A DNA stretch of 64,000 bases from JAOUJD01 sp963841815 (lineage in GTDB: Bacteria; Pseudomonadota; Gammaproteobacteria; Burkholderiales; Burkholderiaceae_F): contig CAWJEE010000011.1 in the NCBI GenBank assembly GCA_963841815.1, forward strand, positions 186,001 through 250,000, read 5' to 3'. Shown piece after piece: positions 58,174 through 64,000 of the stretch. Below the pieces are notes generated by a model. It did no database searches, was not told where the DNA came from, and saw only the letters and a program-made list of their open reading frames with translations. Positions within the stretch are counted from its first letter, which is position 1. Every line of letters begins with the position of its first letter. The translations under genes were made by a program, and so were the position numbers.

Positions 58174-59545
58174 TCAGGCTGCGCTGTTTGTCGGACGGCC
58201 CCCGCCCATTCCGAGCTCCAGCTGAACTCCACTGATCCGGATGTCGCGCTGGGGAAACGGGATCGCGATGTTCTCGTCCTTGAACCGCTGCAACAGCAGG
58301 CGGGAGATGGCGGACCGTACGCCCAAGAGTCCCTTCTTCCGGATCGGAAATCCAGAACCCCACCTCGAGATCGATGCCATCCGCCCCGAACCCCGTGATG
58401 AAAGCGCCTGGAGCCGGATCGTCGAGGACGCGGGGCTGGGCCTGCGCCGCCTGCACGAGGACTTCGAGGGCGCGGTCGACGTCCGACGCGTACGCCACCG
58501 CGACCTTGACCACGACGCGCACCTTGCGGTCCGTGTAGGAGTGGTTGATGACCGGCGAGGAGACGAGCATCTCGTTCGGCACGATCGTCTCCGTGCCATC
58601 CAGCGCCTTGATGACGGTGTAGCGCGTGTTGATCTGCGAGACCACGCCGTAGAACTTGTCGACGGTGATCATGTCGCCGATCGTCAAGCTGCGGTCGAGC
58701 AGGATGATGAAACCGCTGACGTAGTTGCTCGCGATCCGCTGCAGGCCAAGGCCGAGGCCGACGCCGAGCGCGCCGCCGAACACCGACAGCACCGTCAGGT
58801 CGATGCCGACCAGCGACAGCGCGACCAGCACGGAGATCAGCGCGAGCACTGCCTTCAGGACACGCGAGAGCACGACGCGCGAGTTGGCCGTCAGCCCCTT
58901 GGCCGCCATCAGCTGCGCCTCGACGACCGAACCGACCCACAGCGCGACGAGCAGCGTCAGGACCACCGAGACGGTCCCGATGAGCAGGTCCCACAGCGTC
59001 AGCCGCTGACCTGCCGATCGGAATGGCAATGGCTTCGAGCGCAGCAACCAGATCGGACAGAAGGCCGGTGAGGTGCAGCGCCACGACCAGCCAGATCACG
59101 AGAGCGATGACGCGCTCGAAGGAGCCGATCCAGTTCGAGCGCGGGAACGAGCGCCGCAGCACGTAGACGAAGCAGCCGGATCACGGCCATCGCTGCGAGC
59201 AGAGTCAGCGCGAGTCGCAGGAACTGTACGTCGCCCACCCGCAGCACCAGGCCGGCAGCGTGGAGACCCATGCCCCCAACGATCAGCAGCGCCACGGCAG
59301 ACACGGGGAAGGCGAGGCGACGGAAGCCGTCGACCGAGAACCGGAGCAGGTCGACGCGACCAGCCGGCTGCCGCGCCTGCGCCTGCAAGCGTGCGCCCAC
59401 CCACCGCTTCACCCAGCGCGTGGCGAGCCATGCCCCCGACGAGCGCGCCACCGATCACCACCAGTTGCCAGAGGTGCTGCGGACTCAGCAGATCCACTTG
59501 AACGATGCGCAGGATCTGGTCGATCAGCGGGCTCGGTCGGCTCAC
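58174..59545 (-). CDS. MscS-type mechanosensitive channel, frameshifted as assembled
   Basis: Small-conductance tension-gated channel. Start is GTG 59545 (SRPSPLIDQILRIVQVDLLS), overlapping the rsmB stop. After a break near 59430: AWLATRWVKRWVGARLQAQA and three or more membrane helices; break near 59165: RSFPRSNWIGSFERVIALVI; break near 59010; then the pore helix FGGALGVGLGLGLQRIASNY, the beta domain (LDRSLTIGDMITVDKFYGVV, ALDGTETIVPNEML), and the vestibule DLEVGFWISD. After about 58345 the end is RLLLQRFKDENIAIPFPQRD and stop at 58174. Core channel domain is intact in one frame. Confidence 0.82.
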
Positions 59546-60804
59546 CGAACGCGCTCCAGCACCGCCGCGAAGAAGCCGTCGGTGGCGTGCAGGTGCGGCA
59601 GCATGACGAAGTACGGCGCGAACCGCGCCATGTGGTCGACGTCGATCTTCTGCGCCCGCAGCACGGTCGCCGCCGGCACGACATGGAAGTCGGGATGCTG
59701 GGCGAGGAAGGCCTCGATCACGTTCTGGTTCTCGCGCTCGAGCAGCGAGCAGGTCGCATAGACGACCCGCCCGCCCGGCTTGACCAGGCGGGCGGCGGCC
59801 CGCAGAACGGCGTGCTGCACTTCGTTGACCCGTCCCAGCTCCGCTTCCGAGAAGCGCCACTTGAGGTCCGGATTCCGCCGCAGCGTGCCGCTGCCCGAAC
59901 AGGGCGCATCGACGAGCACCCGGTCGCACTTCCCGTTCAGGCGTTTCACCCGCACGTCCGATTCGTTCCGGATCGCGACCGGGTGGACGTTCGACAGCCC
60001 GCTGCGCTTCAGGCGCGGCCCCATGCTCGTCAGCCGCTTCTCGTTGATGTCGAACGCGTAGAGCCGGCCCGACGAGCGCATCAGTGCGCCGAGCGCGAGC
60101 GTCTTGCCCCCGGCGCCCGCGCAGAAGTCGACCACCATCTCGCCACGCTTCGGCTGCACTAGTCGCGCGATGAGCTGGCTGCCCTCGTCCTGGACCTCGA
60201 TGCGTCCCTCGCGATAAGCCGGCCATTGCATCAGCCCTGGCTTGTCCACGAGCCGCAGGCCGTCGGGCGAATAGCGCGAAGGCTCGACTGCCACGTGGTG
60301 CGCGCGCAGTTCCTCGAGCACCTCGTCGCGCCCGGCCTTGATCGAGTTCACGCGCAGGTCGAGTGGCGCGCCGTCCTTGATGGCCTCGACCAGCTGGGAC
60401 GCATCCGGATACTGCCGGTCGATCTCCGCATAGAGCCAGTGGGGCAGTTCCGCTCTCACCGAGGCAGGCGCGCTCGCAAGATCGACGGACAGCGCGTGCT
60501 TCACCGCCTTCAGGTCGCCGCGCAGCGCACGCGGATCGAGCGCTTCGAGCCCATGCTGCTGCGCCAGCGTGACCAGCGCGGCAAAGCGAGGTGCGCGTGC
60601 CGGGTGCGCCGGCTGCAGGAGCCAGCCGAGCGTGGCGTAACGGCGAAGCGCGTGGAAGATCGCTTCGGCGATCTGCCCGCGGTCGCGCATCCCGAGCTCG
60701 TGGTGGTGCCGGAAGAACCGGGACATCAGCACGTCGGCTGGACCGTCGAAGCGCAGGATCGTCGCCAGCGCTTCGGCGACGCTGTCGATCACGAGTGCGG
60801 TCAC
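59542..60804 (-). CDS. rsmB: 16S rRNA (cytosine-5) methyltransferase, RsmB/NOP2 type
   Basis: SAM-dependent m5C methyltransferase. The 420-residue product has an N-terminal RNA-binding region, the SAM site VVDFCAGAGGKTLALG, and the two catalytic cysteines in VDAPCSGSGTLRRNPDLKW and VYATCSLLERENQ. GTG at 60804 is the last plausible start; GTG at 60960 is in frame and an ATG at 60964, with a perfect GGAGG upstream, is one base out of frame, so the true N-terminus may be longer and broken by an indel. Its stop overlaps mscS (GTGA). Confidence 0.9.
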   Translation of the reverse strand: MTALVIDSVAEALATILRFDGPADVLMSRFFRHHHELGMRDRGQIAEAIFHALRRYATLGWLLQPAHPARAPRFAALVTLAQQHGLEALDPRALRGDLKAVKHALSVDLASAPASVRAELPHWLYAEIDRQYPDASQLVEAIKDGAPLDLRVNSIKAGRDEVLEELRAHHVAVEPSRYSPDGLRLVDKPGLMQWPAYREGRIEVQDEGSQLIARLVQPKRGEMVVDFCAGAGGKTLALGALMRSSGRLYAFDINEKRLTSMGPRLKRSGLSNVHPVAIRNESDVRVKRLNGKCDRVLVDAPCSGSGTLRRNPDLKWRFSEAELGRVNEVQHAVLRAAARLVKPGGRVVYATCSLLERENQNVIEAFLAQHPDFHVVPAATVLRAQKIDVDHMARFAPYFVMLPHLHATDGFFAAVLERVR

Positions 60805-60995
60805 CTTCGGCAGCGGACCACTGCTCTCAGCGGCCCGGGATGGCCGACCCGTCCGTCCGGCCCGCGGCGATTCGTCGCGTGAATCGCTGGACCGCGCACC
60901 GCCGAGAAAGCGCGCGCGCTGCGCGCCCTGGGGCCGCCGGGCGAGTGGGACGTCGCGCACTCATGGCCCTATCCTCCGCGCTGCGCGCTCCGGGA

Positions 60996-61025
60996 GAGCG
61001 CTTCGGAGCGGCCGTGCGCGCTCAC
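60996..61025 (-). repeat. 30-bp REP-like dispersed repeat, copy 3 (GTG variant)
   Basis: Same 30-bp sequence as at 12483-12512, except that the first codon is GTG. Preceded by GAGGGTAGTGCA. Offset by 60 bp from copy 4. Confidence 0.9.
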
Positions 61026-61055
61026 TGCACTACCCTCGCGCTGCGCGCTCGGGAT

Positions 61056-61085
61056 GAGCGCTTCGGAGCGGCCGTGCGCGCTCAT
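61056..61085 (-). repeat. 30-bp REP-like dispersed repeat, copy 4 (contains the purN stop)
   Basis: Identical to copies 1 and 2. Its leading ATGA contains the purN stop TGA (61084-61082), exactly as copy 2 contains the fimT stop. Confidence 0.9.
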
Positions 61086-61738
61086 GGCGCCAGCCGCGAG
61101 AGCTGGTTCGGCCCGACGCCGTCCAGCACGACCCGCTCGTGATCGAACCGCACACGGCCTTCGAGGACCAGTCGAACAGCTCGAGGAAGGATCGGGTGCT
61201 CCTCGACGAGGACTCTTTCCGACAGCGTCGCCTCGTCGTCGTCCGGCTGAACCGGGACCGCGGCCTGCGCGATGATCGCCCCGCCGTCGACCTCGTTCGA
61301 GACGAAGTGCACCGTCGCGCCGTGGATGCGGACGCCGGCGGCCAGCGCCTGGCGATGTGTCCGCAGACCGGGAAACAGCGGCAGCAGCGATGGATGGATG
61401 TTCACGAGACGCCCCTGGTAGCGACGAACGAAGCCGGGCGTCAGCACCCGCATGAAGCCGGCAAGCACGACCAGCGCCGGGGCATAGACGTCAATGGTGC
61501 GCGCGAGGGCCTCTTCGAACGCTTCCCGCGACGCGTACTCGGCGTGGGAGACGATGTGCCATGGAACGCCGGCGGCGCGAGCGACCTCCAGGCCCGCGGC
61601 ATCGGCGCGGTTGCTGATCACGGCCGCCACCCGCGCGCCCGGCTGCTCTTCCCAGCCTTCGTCGGCGGCGGCCTTGAGGATCGCCCCGAGATTGGTCCCG
61701 CGCCCCGAGATCAGGACGACGATGTTCTTGATCGTCAT
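61082..61738 (-). CDS. purN: Phosphoribosylglycinamide formyltransferase
   Basis: Formyl transfer from 10-formyl-THF in purine synthesis. The 218-residue product has VVLISGRGTNLGAIL, AVISNRADAAGLE, the catalytic Asn/His region VNIHPSLLPLFPGLRTHRQA, GATVHFVSNEVDGG and the Asp. ATG at 61738. Its stop lies inside the 30-bp repeat, and it shares a 118-bp divergent gap with ribF. Confidence 0.95.
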   Translation of the reverse strand: MTIKNIVVLISGRGTNLGAILKAAADEGWEEQPGARVAAVISNRADAAGLEVARAAGVPWHIVSHAEYASREAFEEALARTIDVYAPALVVLAGFMRVLTPGFVRRYQGRLVNIHPSLLPLFPGLRTHRQALAAGVRIHGATVHFVSNEVDGGAIIAQAAVPVQPDDDEATLSERVLVEEHPILPRAVRLVLEGRVRFDHERVVLDGVGPNQLSRLAP

Positions 61739-61856
61739 TCGCTCCGATTGTACCGAGCGAGCCATCGACGATCGCGTAAGCGATTGAAATTCAAGGAAGA
61801 GCGAGAGGCGGCCCGTATAATTCGCGATTCGCCTTCCGGCACCTGTCCAACCGTCC

Positions 61857-62792
61857 ATGCAGATCTTCCGCGGCTCTCCGCGGCACTCCCAGCGTGTTCC
61901 CTGTGCGCTCACCGTCGGCAACTTCGACGGTGTCCACCGAGGACACCGGGCGCTGCTCGCCCGCGTGACGTCGGCCGCCAGGGCACGTGGACTGGCGTCG
62001 GCGGTCATGACGTTCGAGCCGCATCCGCGCGAGTTCTTCGCGCCGCAGGCCGCGCCGATGCGCATTTCGAACCTGCGCGACAAGCTCGAGGCGCTGAACG
62101 AGGTCGGCATCGACCGGGTGTTCATCCAGCACTTCAACCGGCGCTTCGCGCAACTGAGCGCGACCGAGTTCGTCGAGCGCGTCCTGCTCGATGGCTGCGA
62201 CGTTCGGTGGTTGCTCGTGGGCGACGACTTCCGCTTCGGCGCCAGGCGCGCCGGCGACAACGCCCTGCTCCAGCAGTACTCCGCGCAGGGTCGCTTCGAA
62301 CTCGAGCAGATGCCGACGTTCGACGACGGCGGCGAGCGCATCTCCAGCACGGACGTTCGCACCGCGCTCGCCGCGGGCGACCTCACGCGCGCGGAACGGT
62401 TGCTCGGACGTCCCTACTCGATCAGCGGCCGCGTGCTGCACGGCCGCAAGCTCGGCCGCTCGATGGGCTTCCCGACGCTGAATCTCCGCATCGCCCATGC
62501 ACACCCGGCGGTGCACGGCATCTTCGCCGTCAACGTGCACGGGATCGGTCCGCACCCGGTGCCCGGGGTGGCGAGCATCGGCCTGCGGCCCACCGTCGAC
62601 GACCAGGGCCGCTGGCTGCTCGAGGTTCACCTGTTCGACTTCGCGCGGGAAATCTACGGCGCGCTCGTGCGCGTCGAGTTCGTGCAGAAGCTGCGCGAGG
62701 AACAGAAGTACGAGACGCTCGATGCGCTGGCCGCCGCGATTCGTCGCGATGCCGAGCGAGCGCGGGCGATCCTGTCCGGCGCGCCCGCGTGA
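61857..62792 (+). CDS. ribF: Bifunctional riboflavin kinase / FAD synthetase
   Basis: Makes FMN and FAD. The 311-residue product has an N-terminal nucleotidyltransferase (LTVGNFDGVHRGHRALL, DDFRFGARRAGD, ISSTDVRTALAAGDL) and a C-terminal flavokinase (SGRVLHGRKLGRSMGFPTLN, GVASIGLRPTVD). ATG at 61857. A perfect TATAAT lies at 61816-61821 but without a well-spaced -35. Followed 48 bp later by ileS, the conserved ribF-ileS pair. Confidence 0.96.
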   Translation: MQIFRGSPRHSQRVPCALTVGNFDGVHRGHRALLARVTSAARARGLASAVMTFEPHPREFFAPQAAPMRISNLRDKLEALNEVGIDRVFIQHFNRRFAQLSATEFVERVLLDGCDVRWLLVGDDFRFGARRAGDNALLQQYSAQGRFELEQMPTFDDGGERISSTDVRTALAAGDLTRAERLLGRPYSISGRVLHGRKLGRSMGFPTLNLRIAHAHPAVHGIFAVNVHGIGPHPVPGVASIGLRPTVDDQGRWLLEVHLFDFAREIYGALVRVEFVQKLREEQKYETLDALAAAIRRDAERARAILSGAPA

Positions 62793-62840
62793 CCCATCTT
62801 CCACCGATCAACTCGAAGAGCCCGAGGGGGCCGAGTTCCC

Positions 62841-64000
62841 ATGCCCGACGAAACCAAGAAAACCGACGCCTCGAAGAAGCCCGCCGCTGATCCGGCGACG
62901 CGCAAGTACCCGCTCAACCTCCCGGACACCCCGTTCCCGATGCGGGGCGATCTCGCGAAGCGCGAGCCGCAGTGGATCAGGGACTGGGACGAACAGGGCA
63001 TCTACCAGCAGATCCGGGCCGCGTCCGTGGGGCGCCGGAAGTGGATCCTGCACGACGGCCCGCCGTACGCGAACAACGACATCCACATCGGCCATGCCGT
63101 CAACAAGATCCTGAAGGACGTCGTCGTCAAGAGCCGCCAGATGGCCGGCTTCGACGCGCAGTACGTCCCGGGCTGGGACTGCCACGGCATGCCGATCGAG
63201 ATCCAGATCGAGAAGAAGCACGGCAAGCATCTGCCCGCGCGCGAGGTGATCGCGAAGTCGCGCGCATGGGCCACCGAGCAGATCGAGCGGCAGAAGAAAG
63301 GACTTCAAGCGCCTCGGCGTCCTCGGCGAATGGGACCGCCCGTACACGACGATGAACTTCCGCAACGAGGCCGACGAGATCCGAGCGCTGGCGAAGATCA
63401 TCGCCAAGGGCTTCGTCTTCCGCGGACTCAAGCCGGTGAACTGGTGCTTCGACTGCGGCTCGGCGCTGGCCGAGGCAGAGGTCGAGTACCAGGACAAGGT
63501 CGACCTGGCGATCGACGTCGCCTTCCCGCTGCGCGACGACGAGCGGACGAAGCTGGCCGAAGCGTTCGGCCTCGCGGCGCTGCCGCCGAAGCCGGTCGCC
63601 GCGGTCATCTGGACGACGACACCGTGGACGATTCCCGCGAACCAGGCGCTCAACATCCATCCCGAGTTCAGCTACGACCTCGTCGACACCGAGCGCGGCC
63701 TGCTCGTGCTCGCCACCGAGCGCAAGGACGCGTGCCTCGCGACCTACAAGCTCGCCGGCGCCACGCTGGCGCAGACCCGCGGAGAGAAGCTGTCGCTGAT
63801 GCGCTTCCGCCACCCGTTCTACGACCGCGATGCGCCGGTTTACCTCGGCGAGTACGTGACGCTCGATACCGGCACCGGAATCGTCCACTCGTCGCCTGCC
63901 TACGGCGTCGAGGACTTCATCTCGTGCAAGGCGCACGGGATGACCGACGAGCAGATCCTGAACCCCGTGCAGGGCGACGGCATGTACGCGGAGTCGCTGC
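62841..64000 (+). CDS. ileS: Isoleucyl-tRNA synthetase, N-terminal part (partial, one frameshift as assembled)
   Basis: Class I aminoacyl-tRNA synthetase. ATG at 62841. Visible: YPLNLPDTPFPMRGDLAKRE, WILHDGPPYANNDIHIGHAV with the HIGH motif, GWDCHGMPIEIQIEKK. Near 63298 CAGAAGAAAGGACTTC carries one extra A; with AAGAAGGAC the protein continues DFKRLGVLGEWDRPYTTMNF, KPVNWCFDCGSALAEAEVEY and into the CP1 editing domain (VIWTTTPWTIPANQALNIHP). Runs off the right edge. The frameshift is in an essential single-copy gene, so a sequencing indel is likely. Confidence 0.93.
   Translation, partial: MPDETKKTDASKKPAADPATRKYPLNLPDTPFPMRGDLAKREPQWIRDWDEQGIYQQIRAASVGRRKWILHDGPPYANNDIHIGHAVNKILKDVVVKSRQMAGFDAQYVPGWDCHGMPIEIQIEKKHGKHLPAREVIAKSRAWATEQIERQKKGLQAPRRPRRMGPPVHDDELPQRGRRDPSAGEDHRQGLRLPRTQAGELVLRLRLGAGRGRGRVPGQGRPGDRRRLPAARRRADEAGRSVRPRGAAAEAGRRGHLDDDTVDDSREPGAQHPSRVQLRPRRHRARPARARHRAQGRVPRDLQARRRHAGADPRREAVADALPPPVLRPRCAGLPRRVRDARYRHRNRPLVACLRRRGLHLVQGARDDRRADPEPRAGRRHVRGVA

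Larger units (their letters stand above)
60961..61085 (-). repeat. 60-bp tandem repeat array between purN and rsmB
   Basis: Two 60-bp units (60961-61020 and 61021-61080) share CGCGCTGCGCGCTC and CTTCGGAGCGGCCGTGCGCG at identical offsets. Each unit read leftward contains a start-codon-led AGCGCGC and ends in a purine run (GAGGGTAGTGCA, GGAGGATAGGGCC). The array begins at the purN stop and ends at the GGAGG-ATG before rsmB. Confidence 0.9.

Overview
The window looks like chromosome from a high-GC betaproteobacterium, most likely Burkholderiales. Evidence: the core gene order (gyrA-serC-pheA-hisC-tyrA ... aroA-cmk-rpsA-ihfB-lapA-lapB-cysM, then rpsU-yqeY-dnaG-rpoD opposite tsaD), a Bug-type tripartite tricarboxylate receptor at the left edge, a two-piece-free tmRNA coding the tag ANDERFALAA, and proteobacterial tandem rpmB-rpmG. 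No phage, IS element, integron or CRISPR array was seen.

Layout. 1-0.5 kb: end of a solute receptor. 0.5-20.2 kb: one long leftward block running from gyrA through serC, pheA, hisC and tyrA, then a type IV pilus minor-pilin cluster (fimT, pilV, pilW, pilX, pilY1, pilE), then aroA, cmk, rpsA, ihfB, lapA, lapB and cysM. Many junctions are 4-nt ATGA/GTGA overlaps. 20.3-22.5 kb: rightward deaminase and ompA, closed by a strong terminator. 22.5-33.8 kb: an accessory block rich in lipid and ester hydrolases (alpha/beta hydrolase, ceramidase-like membrane protein, GntP permease, patatin, SYLF lipoprotein, alkylsulfatase with a divergent LysR regulator, two small envelope proteins). 34-39 kb: ubiG, gph, a giant DUF748/AsmA-like protein, and ssrA. 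39.7-43.7 kb: katG, an RhlE-type helicase, tRNA-Ile2. 43.7-50.2 kb: macromolecular synthesis operon and tsaD. 50.2-55.4 kb: leftward plsY, ybaK, xerD, ogt, two chalcone-isomerase-like proteins, ispH and fkpB. 55.4-64 kb: radC, rpmB, rpmG, a desaturase, an MscS channel, rsmB, purN, ribF and the start of ileS.

A recurring oddity is single-base frameshifts. They are absent from 1-22 kb and 43.7-54.9 kb but break at least fourteen genes elsewhere, including essential ileS, with five in katG and about nine in the DUF748 gene; a tRNA D-loop also carries an extra base. Several can be pinned to C/G runs. Uncorrected sequencing indels explain this better than gene decay, so these genes are given as single loci with the breaks noted.

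Most interesting signals: a dispersed, REP-like 30-bp repeat whose copies begin with a start codon, follow Shine-Dalgarno-like runs and sit exactly at the stop codons of fimT and purN; a Ser at the AroA position equivalent to E. coli Pro101 (a glyphosate-tolerance position); Gln at GyrA position 83; a pilus cluster embedded in the aromatic amino-acid operon; and a short PilY1 without the usual N-terminal region.
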